A stretch of 64,000 nt of DNA from Rhodoferax sp. BLA1 (GTDB lineage Bacteria > Pseudomonadota > Gammaproteobacteria > Burkholderiales > Burkholderiaceae_C), in the NCBI RefSeq assembly GCF_013416775.1, contig NZ_SZVI01000001.1, forward strand, positions 591,192-655,191, read 5' to 3'. Shown here piece after piece: positions 46,642 through 54,975 of this stretch. The position numbers and the translations under genes were made by a program. The notes below the pieces were generated by a model. It made no database searches. It was not told the DNA's origin and was given only the letters and a program-made list of their open reading frames with translations. Within the stretch, counting starts at the first letter, position 1, and each line of letters begins with the position of its first letter.

Positions 46642-46753
46642 GGGGGTGGGTCGCTAAGGGTAAAACCCGTGGAGTCTAGCCAGAGCGCTGAAAAACCTAT
46701 CACTTGTGGGTATTGCGCCCACCAGGCACAGCCCACACCGTGCAACACGCCGA

Positions 46754-47236
46754 TCAGTCGGGTAGCCAGGCCCGCAAATCCAGCTCCAGAAACAGGGTGC
46801 CTTCAATCGGATTAAACACATAACCCGGCACCGGCACAAAACCCATGGAGGCGTAGAGTGCCCGCGCGGCGCTCATGCCCGGCAGCGTGTCCAGGCGGAT
46901 GGCGCGGTAACCTGCCTCTTTCGCCACCGTGCAGATCACCTGCGCCAGCCGTCGCCCCAGCTGCTGGCCACGCGCCGCCGGGCGCAGGTACAGGCGCTTC
47001 ATTTCACACAAACCGTCTTCCAACGGGCGCATACCCACACAACCCAGCGCCTGACCCTCGACCCAGGCGATCAGCAAGCGGCCCTGCGGAGCGGCGTAGG
47101 CACCGGGCAAACCGGCCAGCTCCGCCTCAAAATTCTGGAAACACAGGCTGACACCCAGGCTGGCCTGGTACTCACGCAGCATCTCGCGCACCAGACTCAG
47201 GTGCTCGGGGAATTGGGCGTCGCAGATGTCGGCCAC
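46754..47236 (-). CDS. GNAT family N-acetyltransferase
   Basis: 160 residues from a GTG at 47236. The acetyl-CoA-binding motif CEMKRLYLRPAARGQQLGRR lies near the middle, followed by IRLDTLPGMSAARALYASMGF, both standard for small GNATs. The frame is open through the end of the hemerythrin gene to 47353, so the start is a guess based on domain length and on placing it just after the hemerythrin stop at 47254; no ribosome site is clear. The substrate is unknown. Confidence 0.8.
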   Translation of the reverse strand: MADICDAQFPEHLSLVREMLREYQASLGVSLCFQNFEAELAGLPGAYAAPQGRLLIAWVEGQALGCVGMRPLEDGLCEMKRLYLRPAARGQQLGRRLAQVICTVAKEAGYRAIRLDTLPGMSAARALYASMGFVPVPGYVFNPIEGTLFLELDLRAWLPD

Positions 47237-47253
47237 AGGCAGCAGCGTTGTGC

Positions 47254-47739
47254 CTATTTGTGTCCAAAAAAGCGTGCAAAAAACCCGCCTGGTTTGGGCG
47301 CGGCTGCCTGATGCACCACCGGGCTGCTGTGCACCGGCTGGCTGGTGAGCCATTTACCAAAGCGCAGGTCATGCGTCATGATGTGGCCGATCAGCCATTT
47401 GTTGAGGAATTTGCGCATCTCCTGCACGCGCTCTTCGGTCCAGGCCTGGTCACTGCCCAAAAACTCGGCCACCTGGGCGGCAAATTCTTCGTGCAATTTC
47501 AGATGCTGCTCAAACGCCGGGTAGCCGCTTTTTTCCATCAGCGCCTGCTCGTTGGAAAAGTGTGTGACCACATAGTTCAGCAGTTCATCCACCGTGTGGT
47601 CGACCGAAGCCAGGTTGAGCGCGCGCACCAGGGTGAACAACTGTCGGTGCTCCTGATCGACCTGGTCGATGCCGATTTTGAACCCGTCGCGCCATTCGAT
47701 CACGAACGGTGCTCTTGCGGGAGTTGTTTCTGGTGCCAT
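47254..47739 (-). CDS. Bacteriohemerythrin
   Basis: 161 residues. Non-heme di-iron O2-binding four-helix protein. The iron-ligand pattern is present: DQEHRQLF, THFSNEQALMEK, HLKLHEEF and HIMTHDLRFGKW. A short linker with PVVHQAAAPKPG and an end GGFFARFFGHK extend the usual domain and may attach to the membrane or a partner. Such proteins carry oxygen or feed aerotaxis. The ATG at 47739 is preferred to the upstream one at 47778. Confidence 0.93.
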   Translation of the reverse strand: MAPETTPARAPFVIEWRDGFKIGIDQVDQEHRQLFTLVRALNLASVDHTVDELLNYVVTHFSNEQALMEKSGYPAFEQHLKLHEEFAAQVAEFLGSDQAWTEERVQEMRKFLNKWLIGHIMTHDLRFGKWLTSQPVHSSPVVHQAAAPKPGGFFARFFGHK

Positions 47740-47944
47740 GAGGTATTGCCCCTTCCAACGAACACGTGTGATGGGCAAATCCTACATCAGAGCGGTGGCG
47801 ATCGCGCCAAAAATTCGCACCATATTCCCATTCGTGCCGGCGCAGCGGGGTCGGCCAGCGCGGCAAAATAGCCGCCTGTCCCGCCATCCACTGTCTGCGC
47901 CAGCAGCCAACAGATGCCCACACCCTACGCAGCACCTCACCACC

Positions 47945-48523
47945 ATGATCGCCCCCCTGCTTCTGCCCCTGCCAACCACGCTTGAAACCGAGCGCCTGCT
48001 GATCCGGGTGCCGCAGGAGGGCGATGGCCCGGCCTTGCATGCGGCGGTCTGCGAGTCCTTGCCAGCACTCCGGCAATTTCTGAGCGCCCTGCCCTGGGTG
48101 GCCAACCCGACCACCCCTGAGGACGCCGAAATCCGCAGCCGCACCGGTGCCGCCCACTTTCTGATGCGCACCCATCAGCCTTTTCATCTGTTCGAGAAGT
48201 CGACCGGCCAATTGCTGGGCGGCGCGGGGCTGCTGCGCACCGTCTGGGAAACACCCAAGACCGAGGTCGGTTATTGGGTTCGCAGCGCGTGTGCGGGCCG
48301 TGGCTATGCCCGGGAGGCGGTGCTGGCGCTGGTGGACTACGCCTTCAGCCAGATGCAGGTGGCCCGGGTCGAGCTGATTGCCGACGAGGCCAACCTGGCC
48401 TCACGCCGGGTGGCTGAGCGCTGTTTATTTGAACTCGAAGGCATCCTGCGCCAGGACCGCCGCGCCACCGACGGCAGCCTGCGCAACACCTGTGTTTACG
48501 CCCGGCTGCGGCCTGCGCCCTGA
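47945..48523 (+). CDS. GNAT family N-acetyltransferase, RimJ/RimL type
   Basis: 192 residues. LETERLLIRVPQEGDGPAL is the usual opening of RimJ/RimL-like enzymes. VGYWVRSACAGRGYAREAV is the acetyl-CoA motif and VELIADEANLASRRVAERC the following helix. Members acetylate ribosomal-protein N-termini, amino acids or antibiotics; the target here is unknown. The ATG at 47945 fits the family start. Confidence 0.88.
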   Translation: MIAPLLLPLPTTLETERLLIRVPQEGDGPALHAAVCESLPALRQFLSALPWVANPTTPEDAEIRSRTGAAHFLMRTHQPFHLFEKSTGQLLGGAGLLRTVWETPKTEVGYWVRSACAGRGYAREAVLALVDYAFSQMQVARVELIADEANLASRRVAERCLFELEGILRQDRRATDGSLRNTCVYARLRPAP

Positions 48524-48552
48524 AGCGCTGGTTGACGGGCCAGTTGGGCCGC

Positions 48553-49446
48553 TTATTCCACCGAGATGGTCGCAGCCAGTGTGTGGACGCCGCCAGCCGG
48601 GATGCTGATGCTGTCCGGGCCAGCGTTGCAGGTTTCCACACACAGCATCTGGCGGTGTTCACCGGCGGCCATGTCGACGATGTTTTTTTCCTTTTCTGAC
48701 CAGGGGTTCCAGACCACGGTGCTGGCGCTGCCCTGTTTGGCAATGCGGATGGTACGGCCTGTCACGCCGTCCACAATCACGCTGTCGGCCGTGGTGTCGG
48801 TGTAGATGCGGTCGGTTTCACCGGTGAACACCACGTCGCCCTCTTGCTGGCACACGGCAAAGTTTTGCACCTTGTTGATGTAGCTGCCACCGGCCAGGCC
48901 CTGCACTGTGGTCTGGTGGATGTCGCTGGTGGCAAAGTAGGTGTGCAAAGCCTGGTTGATGCTGAAAGGCGCAGCACCGGTGTTGCGGGTGGTGAGCGCG
49001 ATGGTCAGCGTGCTGCCGACGGTGACAACCAGCTCCAGGTCAAAAGCAAAATCCCACAGCGCACGGGTGCTGGCGTCGTCGCTGATGCCCAGACGCAGCA
49101 CCAGCTGGCCGCTAGCGTCCAACTCGGCACCACGCACTTGCCAGACCATGGTGCGCACAAAACCGTGCATGGGTTTGTCGGCCAAGGGGCCAAACCAGGG
49201 CCAGCACAGTGGCACACCACCACGCACGGGTTTACCCAGTTCAAAAATCGCCGCTTTGGAGACCCAGATCACCGGCGCCTGCCCGGCGGGCTGCCAGCTC
49301 AGCACATGGGCGCCGTGCAACGCGACGCTGGCGGTGGCCAGTGGGGTGCTGATTTCGGCCACCGGCAGGCCGGGGACGGCCTCGGTGAAACGCAAGGCAT
49401 TGGGCACAGCGAAGTTGGTGTTCAGGGTGTTGAGCGTTTGTGTCAT
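48553..49446 (-). CDS. D-hexose-6-phosphate mutarotase (YeaD-like)
   Basis: 297 residues. Aldose-1-epimerase-type beta-sandwich with KPVRGGVPLCWPWFGP, MHGFVRTMVWQV, NQALHTYFATSDI and VWNPWSEKEKNI. The histidine in ALHTYF and the acidic residue late in the protein are the catalytic pair in the family. It probably speeds alpha/beta interconversion of glucose-6-phosphate. It stands alone between an acetyltransferase and a hydrolase gene. Confidence 0.9.
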   Translation of the reverse strand: MTQTLNTLNTNFAVPNALRFTEAVPGLPVAEISTPLATASVALHGAHVLSWQPAGQAPVIWVSKAAIFELGKPVRGGVPLCWPWFGPLADKPMHGFVRTMVWQVRGAELDASGQLVLRLGISDDASTRALWDFAFDLELVVTVGSTLTIALTTRNTGAAPFSINQALHTYFATSDIHQTTVQGLAGGSYINKVQNFAVCQQEGDVVFTGETDRIYTDTTADSVIVDGVTGRTIRIAKQGSASTVVWNPWSEKEKNIVDMAAGEHRQMLCVETCNAGPDSISIPAGGVHTLAATISVE

Positions 49447-49492
49447 GGTAAAGACCTGGGTTGAGTAAATTTACAAAAAGAGAGCATCAAGC

Positions 49493-50461
49493 TCAATGGT
49501 TATAAGGGCCAGAGGCCGAAATGCTTTGACAACGGGCCAAAATGGCCTGGGCCAGCTGGGGCAGCAGCGCGGGCGAGAGGTCGTGCCCCATGCCCTCCAC
49601 CACCAGCAATTTGGCACCGGGGATGTGGTCGGCCGTGTCCTGACCGCCGGGCAGGGGCACCAGCGGGTCGTCGCGGCCATGGATGACCAGCGTCGGCGCG
49701 GTGATGCGGCGCAGCAAGGGGCGGCGGTCACCGCTGGCGATGATGGCCATCACCTGGCGTGTCAGGCCAGCGGGTTCATAGGCGCGCCGGATGCCCCGGC
49801 CCACGCGCTCGCGCAGCGCGGCGTCTGACTCACGGAACACCGGGCTGCCGATGGTGCGCACGATGCACACCTGGTGGTCGATCACCGACTCGATGTCGTT
49901 TGGCCGGGTCGGGCGACTCACCACCACACAGCGCACCCGCAGCGCGGGCTGCTGCAAACGCGGGTGGCCGCTGGTGGACATGATGGAGGTCAGGCTCAGC
50001 ACCCGCTGCGGGTGGGTCGCGGCCAGCACCTGGCCAATCATGCCGCCCATCGACACACCCACGATGTGCGCCTGCGGGATCTGCAACGTATCCATCACCG
50101 CCAGCGTGTCCTGAGCCATATCGTGCAAGGTATAGGGCGCGGGCACCGGCAGCTTGAGCACCGAGGCGGCAATGGTGCGCAGCAAGTCAAACCGCCCGTG
50201 CGCCGGTGCGCGGGCCGACAGGCCGCAGTCGCGGTTGTCAAAACGCACCACGCGGTAACCACCGGCCACCAGCGCCTGGCAAAAGCTGTCAGGCCAAGCA
50301 ACAAGCTGCAAGCCCAGCCCCATGATCAGCACGATGGCCGGATGCGCCGGGTTGCCCAGCACCTCGTAATGGATGGGCCAGGCGCCGCTGGTGCGGCCCT
50401 GGACGGGCTCCAGCGGGGTCACATCGACTTCACACAAGGGGTTGGGGTGGGGTGAGTTCAT
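49493..50461 (-). CDS. Alpha/beta hydrolase
   Basis: 322 residues. The fold is shown by IVLIMGLGLQLVAW (oxyanion-side loop), RFDNRDCGLS, the nucleophile elbow GVSMGGMIGQV, HGRDDPLVPL with the acid, and GMGHDLSP with the histidine. It resembles esterases and epoxide-hydrolase relatives; the substrate is unknown. It lies downstream of the LysR gene on the same strand, separated by a repeat copy. Confidence 0.88.
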   Translation of the reverse strand: MNSPHPNPLCEVDVTPLEPVQGRTSGAWPIHYEVLGNPAHPAIVLIMGLGLQLVAWPDSFCQALVAGGYRVVRFDNRDCGLSARAPAHGRFDLLRTIAASVLKLPVPAPYTLHDMAQDTLAVMDTLQIPQAHIVGVSMGGMIGQVLAATHPQRVLSLTSIMSTSGHPRLQQPALRVRCVVVSRPTRPNDIESVIDHQVCIVRTIGSPVFRESDAALRERVGRGIRRAYEPAGLTRQVMAIIASGDRRPLLRRITAPTLVIHGRDDPLVPLPGGQDTADHIPGAKLLVVEGMGHDLSPALLPQLAQAILARCQSISASGPYNH

Positions 50462-50530
50462 TTTCGAAACGTCGTTCCGGATTTTACGGCGTCGCCGTGA
50501 GGGTGAACAGGTCGCGTGATGCTACCCACT

Positions 50531-50577
50531 CTATAGCTATGGGTCCTTTGAATATAAGGGCTAACAGCCATTTTTAC
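50531..50577 (-). repeat. Dispersed palindromic repeat after the LysR gene
   Basis: Reverse copy: TATAGCTATGGGTCCTTTGA, ATATAAGGGCTAACAGCC, TTTTTAC. Its end supplies the TAA stop (50574-50576) of the LysR-type gene, as the copy at 19603 does for rfaE2. Confidence 0.75.
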
Positions 50578-51488
50578 CCAAAATCTGCGGCGAGGCCAGC
50601 CACCACAAAGTCGATCCAGACACGCAACTTGGGCGCCAGATAACGGTTGGGCGGGTACAGCAGCCAGGCCGTCCCGGCGTAGTCGGTGACATGGGTCCAG
50701 TCGTCCAGCACCGACACCAGTTGCCCACTGGCCAGCGCTTGGCGTGTTGTGAAGTCGGGCAGGCTGGCCAGGCCCAGGTGTTGCAGGGCGCCGTCAAGCC
50801 GCACCTCGCTGTGGTTCGCGACATAACGGCCAGACACACGCACCGTCACCTCGTCGCCGCCCTGGCGAAAGCGCCAGTGGCGGTCGCGTTCATCCTCGCC
50901 CAGGTACAGGCAACTGTGCTGGGCCAGATCACGCGGGTGCAGCGGTGTGCCGTGCGTGCGCAGGTAGTTGGGGCTGGCGCACACCCGGTGATGCACCGGC
51001 ATCAGCGGGCGCCCGGCCAGGCCGGGTGGTGGCGCATCGGTGGGGCGGATTGCCAGGTCCACCGCCTCCTCAAACAGGTCCACCACGCGGTCGGTGATGA
51101 TCAGTTGCACGTCCACCTCGGGATAACGCGCCAGAAACGCCGGCATCAGCGGATGAATGACCTGGCGGCCAAAAGCCTTGGGCATGCTGATACGCACCAG
51201 GCCACTGGGTGTGGCGCTTTGGGTGTCGCTGAGCGCCATCACCTCACGCGCGGCGGCCACCAGGGTCTGGCAGCGGCCGTAGGCGGCGCTGCCCGCCTCG
51301 GTCAGACGCAGCTTGCGGGTGCTGCGCTCCAGCAGGCGCACGTGCAAAGCGGCCTCGAGCCGGGCCACCTGGCGGCTCACCGCCGACGGTGTCACACCCA
51401 ACTGCCGCGCCGCCGCCGAGAAGCTGCCCGCATCGACCACGCAGGCAAACACGGCCATGTCGGTGAGGTTCTCAAGCGGGGTATTCAT
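50574..51488 (-). CDS. LysR family transcriptional regulator
   Basis: 304 residues. The N-terminal HTH (about 10-65, DAGSFSAAARQLGVTPSAVS then RQVARLEAALHVRLLER) is followed by the LysR substrate-binding domain. It is divergent from an EamA exporter across 101 bases and is the obvious candidate to control it, a common LysR layout. The inducer is unknown. The stop codon lies in the adjoining repeat. Confidence 0.93.
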   Translation of the reverse strand: MNTPLENLTDMAVFACVVDAGSFSAAARQLGVTPSAVSRQVARLEAALHVRLLERSTRKLRLTEAGSAAYGRCQTLVAAAREVMALSDTQSATPSGLVRISMPKAFGRQVIHPLMPAFLARYPEVDVQLIITDRVVDLFEEAVDLAIRPTDAPPPGLAGRPLMPVHHRVCASPNYLRTHGTPLHPRDLAQHSCLYLGEDERDRHWRFRQGGDEVTVRVSGRYVANHSEVRLDGALQHLGLASLPDFTTRQALASGQLVSVLDDWTHVTDYAGTAWLLYPPNRYLAPKLRVWIDFVVAGLAADFG

Positions 51489-51589
51489 GCGTCTGAAGCA
51501 CAGCTGATGTTCTGAATTACATGATTATCACGTTGCAAGAAGCAATCTAGCATCCCACCTCTGTTTCAACAACTGTCACAAGCCTCCTC

Positions 51590-52480
51590 ATGACCAGCCT
51601 GACCCTTCAACAACCCGCGCACCTGTTGCGCCTGTCCGACCTGACCCTGCTATTGGTGGCCATGGTCTGGGGCACCAGCTACGGCGTGGCAAAGGGCGCG
51701 CTGGTCTTTTACCCGGTGCTAGGTTTTCTGGCGCTGCGTTTTGGCCTGACTTTTGTGCTGCTGGCACCCACCTTGCTGCGCGCCAGCACACAACAACGCC
51801 GTGACGCCTGGCGCAGCGGGCTACCACTGGGGGGCTGGCTGCTGGCGATTTTTCTGTGTGAAACCTTCGGGGTGGCGCACACCCAGGCCAGCAACGCGGC
51901 CTTGCTGATCAGCCTGTGTGTGGTGATGACACCGTTTGCCCAGTGGTGGCTGCTGGGCCAGCGCCCGACTCCCGCCCTGTTTGGCTTTGCCGCTGTCTCG
52001 CTGCTGGGCGCGGTCCTGCTCAGCGGCGGTTTGACCAGCGGCCTGGCCTGGGGTGATGGCTTGATGCTGGGCGCGGCAGTGTTGCGCGCCATCCTGGTCT
52101 GCCAGACCAGCCGGCTCACGCGCCACAGCAACGCCACCAGCCTGCAGTTAACCGCCGTGCAGGCCGTTGTGATCAGCAGTGGCTGCGTGCTGTTGGCACT
52201 GCTGTCACCCGACGGGTTGCCCGCCCTGCCAACAGACTCGGCCTTCTGGCAAAGCACGCTCTACCTGGTGCTGGGCTGCACCGTGTTTGCCTTTTTTGCG
52301 CAGAACTGGGCGCTCAAACACAGCGCGCCAAGCCGGGTGGCTTTGCTCACCAGCAGCGAACCCGCCTTTGGTGCGCTGTTTGCAGTGATGTGGCTCGGGG
52401 AGTCACTCAGTCCCATGGGCTGGCTGGGCGCTGCGTTGATCGTGTTGGCGGCGTTGTGGACCACGTGGCGACGCAGGTGA
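51590..52480 (+). CDS. EamA (DMT) family transporter
   Basis: 296 residues with about ten helices in two EamA repeats (start LLLVAMVWGTSYGVAKGAL; second half LVLGCTVFAFFAQNWALKHS, then SSEPAFGALFAVMWLGE). Such proteins export amino acids or other small metabolites. It is divergent from the LysR gene that probably regulates it. No partner genes follow; the next is the lower-G+C ATPase pair. Confidence 0.9.
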   Translation: MTSLTLQQPAHLLRLSDLTLLLVAMVWGTSYGVAKGALVFYPVLGFLALRFGLTFVLLAPTLLRASTQQRRDAWRSGLPLGGWLLAIFLCETFGVAHTQASNAALLISLCVVMTPFAQWWLLGQRPTPALFGFAAVSLLGAVLLSGGLTSGLAWGDGLMLGAAVLRAILVCQTSRLTRHSNATSLQLTAVQAVVISSGCVLLALLSPDGLPALPTDSAFWQSTLYLVLGCTVFAFFAQNWALKHSAPSRVALLTSSEPAFGALFAVMWLGESLSPMGWLGAALIVLAALWTTWRRR

Positions 52481-52521
52481 AATGCTCGTTTCGTTGCACT
52501 CATGTCTAGCAACTTTTCCTT

Positions 52522-52536
52522 GATCAAAACTTGATC
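52522..52536. promoter_or_regulatory. Palindrome upstream of the ATPase gene
   Basis: GATCAA, AAC, TTGATC: a perfect 6-base inverted repeat with a 3-base centre, 76 bases before the ATPase start. It could be an operator for this two-gene unit. No regulator gene is adjacent, and chance occurrence is possible in this A+T-richer stretch. Confidence 0.3.
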
Positions 52537-52612
52537 TGGAAATATCAGCGTTGAATCGCAACTAGGTGCAATCCTCACGTGCAAAATGCGGGCTTCATTA
52601 TGGAGAAGCCAA

Positions 52613-54079
52613 ATGCTCACGCGATTGAGAGTCAGGGGGTTCAAAAATCTGGTCGATGTTGACGTTCGATTTGGCCCTTTCACGTGCATCGCCGGACCAA
52701 ATGGAGCCGGCAAGTCGAATCTATTTGATGCGATAACCTTCCTAGGTGATTTGGCTTCAATGCCAATCATCAAAGCGGCTAGCAGAGCGAGGGGCACCAA
52801 CGGCCGAATTTCAGACTTTCACAGCCTTTTTTTCAAGGACTCAAAAGGCCAGTTTCTGCCTATGGTGTTTATTGCAGAAATGATTGTTCCCAGCAAAGTC
52901 ATGGACGACTTTGATCGGCCTGCCAAACCGACGGCCACTTTTCTCGAATACACATTGGAACTGAGGCTTAGTGACACCCCTACCGATCAGTTGTCGGCCG
53001 ATCCCATTTACATTGAAAGAGAAGAACTTCGCGCTATCAATTCGAGCGAGGCAAGCAAACATCTTGGATTTGCCAGGCCGCAACCCTGGATCAAACAGCA
53101 CATTTTCGGACCGGGAAACAAACGCACCCCTTTTATCAGTACAGAGATTTCTGGCAATCCTGGGCAACCTGCCATCAAGCTGTTTAGTGATCAGACTGAA
53201 AGAGGTGGTCCACCTTTTTTGGTGCCTGCAAGAAAATCTCCACAGACTATCGTGTCTGGTGTCAATTCATCCTCACACCCGACGGCACTGGCTGCGCGAA
53301 GCGAGCTGCGTTCATGGCGCCTGTTACAGCTCGAGCCCTCCGCTTTGCGAAGGTCAGATGACTTTGGTGATGATCCATATGTGACATCGACAGGTGAGCA
53401 TCTGCCGGGCGCGCTGATGCGACTGGACAATCACGCGGAGGTTTCGCTGAGACTGTCTGAACTGTTGCCGGACATCGTCGCAGTTAGCGTAGATGCCGAT
53501 GAAAAGCGACAAGTCAAGACTCTGCTGCTCACCATGAAGGACAAGGAAACCTATACCGCCAGTTCACTGTCTGACGGTACGCTACGTTTTCTGGCTTTGG
53601 CTGTTTTGGCGCTAGATCCTGAATTTGGTGGCTTGCTTTGCATGGAGGAGCCAGAAAACGGTATTCACCCCTCACGTATTCCTCAAATGCTCAGTTTGGT
53701 GCGGAGTTTGTCTGAAGAGGTTGAAACAGATGACGAATCACGTGTGCCAACGATTCGTCAACTCATCATCAATACCCATTCCCCCTTGGTCGTTGCTGAA
53801 TTACGTGACGATGAACTGCTTTTCGCAGAAACCTTGAAGATGAAAGGCAAAGCCTTCGTCAACTTCAAACCGCTACCTGACAGTTGGCGTCACGCGGTCT
53901 CTGGCGCAAGAGGATCTGAATTGATATCCAGAGGGGAAATCCTGTCGTACCTGAGTGGTCAAAAGTACGCAGCTCGCACAGTGAAGCAGCCTAGTCTTGT
54001 AGGGCGTCTGGCCGAGTCACCCTCCGAAGCATCATCCACGGTATCAACCATGGATCTCTTCCAGCAGACAGCATCATGA
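52613..54079 (+). CDS. OLD/AAA_21-like ATPase of a two-gene cassette
   Basis: 488 residues. Walker A GPNGAGKS at 28-35 in an SMC/RecF-like start (LRVRGFKNLVDVDVRFGPF); signature-like LSDGTLRF; Walker B LLCMEEPEN with Glu345/Glu346; and NTHSP at 387-391 as the switch histidine. This is the single-chain ATPase type found in OLD, Gabija and PARIS defence systems. No TOPRIM domain is fused; a separate partner gene overlaps by ATGA. GGAG before ATG 52613 sets the start. Codon and base use are visibly less G+C-rich than the flanks, suggesting transfer. Confidence 0.85.
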   Translation: MLTRLRVRGFKNLVDVDVRFGPFTCIAGPNGAGKSNLFDAITFLGDLASMPIIKAASRARGTNGRISDFHSLFFKDSKGQFLPMVFIAEMIVPSKVMDDFDRPAKPTATFLEYTLELRLSDTPTDQLSADPIYIEREELRAINSSEASKHLGFARPQPWIKQHIFGPGNKRTPFISTEISGNPGQPAIKLFSDQTERGGPPFLVPARKSPQTIVSGVNSSSHPTALAARSELRSWRLLQLEPSALRRSDDFGDDPYVTSTGEHLPGALMRLDNHAEVSLRLSELLPDIVAVSVDADEKRQVKTLLLTMKDKETYTASSLSDGTLRFLALAVLALDPEFGGLLCMEEPENGIHPSRIPQMLSLVRSLSEEVETDDESRVPTIRQLIINTHSPLVVAELRDDELLFAETLKMKGKAFVNFKPLPDSWRHAVSGARGSELISRGEILSYLSGQKYAARTVKQPSLVGRLAESPSEASSTVSTMDLFQQTAS

Positions 54080-54696
54080 AACGATTGACTGCGACATTGG
54101 TGACGGATGGGAGTTCTGACAGACTTCTTGTGCCATTGATTGAATTGCTTTTGGATGCGCATACTGATCTTGCATACCAAGTAAATTGTGCTGATGGCTT
54201 GCCGCCAGCTTCTGCTGGGTTGACAGCAAGAATTGCCACAGCATTGGCGCTCTTTCCATGTGACATCCTGTTCGTTCACAGGGACGCCGAGGGCATTGAC
54301 CCAATCGACAGGGAGCGCGAGATTGAGTCTAGTTGGCCAAAACTACAGCCGTTGGACACACTGATTTGTGTTGTTCCAGTCCGTATGACTGAGGCTTGGC
54401 TGCTTACTGATGAGAGACCTATTAGAGCTGCAGTGGGCAACGCGAACGGACGCGATGATCTCGGCTTACCAGCACTCAAGGACATCGAATCACTACCAGA
54501 CCCCAAAAAGGTTCTTTTTGGAGCACTGGAAGTAGCAACAGGTAAAAATGCCTCTCGAAAGCGACGTTTCAATCCGCATCAGTATCGACATCGAGTGAGC
54601 GAGTTGATGGAAGATCTGAAGTCTTTGCGAAAGCTAAAGTCATTCAGACATCTTGAGGCGCAGATTCAAAAACACTTGGCTGACTTCAAACTCTGA
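54076..54696 (+). CDS. TOPRIM-like DUF4276-type protein, partner of the ATPase
   Basis: 206 residues. The N-terminus TLVTDGSSDRLLVPLIELLL resembles the EGxxD strand-helix of TOPRIM-like proteins with Asp11 in place of Glu. LFVHRDAEG (66-73) has an acidic strand end, and VPVRMTEAWLLTD (100-112) is the motif I associate with DUF4276. The C-terminus is basic and helical. If it follows its relatives it is a metal-dependent nuclease or RNA/DNA-acting effector. It overlaps the ATPase gene by four bases. Counted G+C at 54121-54180 is 24 of 60. Family assignment is tentative. Confidence 0.65.
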   Translation: MKRLTATLVTDGSSDRLLVPLIELLLDAHTDLAYQVNCADGLPPASAGLTARIATALALFPCDILFVHRDAEGIDPIDREREIESSWPKLQPLDTLICVVPVRMTEAWLLTDERPIRAAVGNANGRDDLGLPALKDIESLPDPKKVLFGALEVATGKNASRKRRFNPHQYRHRVSELMEDLKSLRKLKSFRHLEAQIQKHLADFKL

Positions 54697-54903
54697 CTTG
54701 CCCAGAATCTGACCCTGACCAACTCGTGATAGTCCAGTAGCGAAATCGCTTTTGACGTACGTATTGCAAGGCAGGCGTTGTGGCGCGGGTGAAACCTCAC
54801 GCGCACCAACTGACCTTTGACCGTTGAGCCAAGCAAAAGTCCTGCGTTGCAAACCGCCCGGTTTGCCCCAGCACCACCGCAGTCCAGGCCGGGTCGCCCC
54901 ATC

Positions 54904-54918
54904 TGGCACATAATTTGC
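54904..54918 (+). promoter_or_regulatory. Sigma-54 promoter for the chemoreceptor gene
   Basis: TGGCAC, five bases, TTGC: an exact -24/-12 element, 58 bases before the chemoreceptor ATG. A small hairpin (GGGGAG, ACATC, CTCCCC at 54939-54955) lies in the presumed leader. The rest of the 279-base gap shows no gene. Confidence 0.75.
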
Positions 54919-54975
54919 GCGGTATGTGACGTTGGAATGGGGAGACATCCTCCCCGCAAATGATCAGGAGCAGCT

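Noticed and set aside
46642..46753. Second yybP-ykoY element upstream of TerC
   Set aside because: The minus-strand sequence lacks GGGGAGTAGC and the 3' GGAGACCCTC-type segment.
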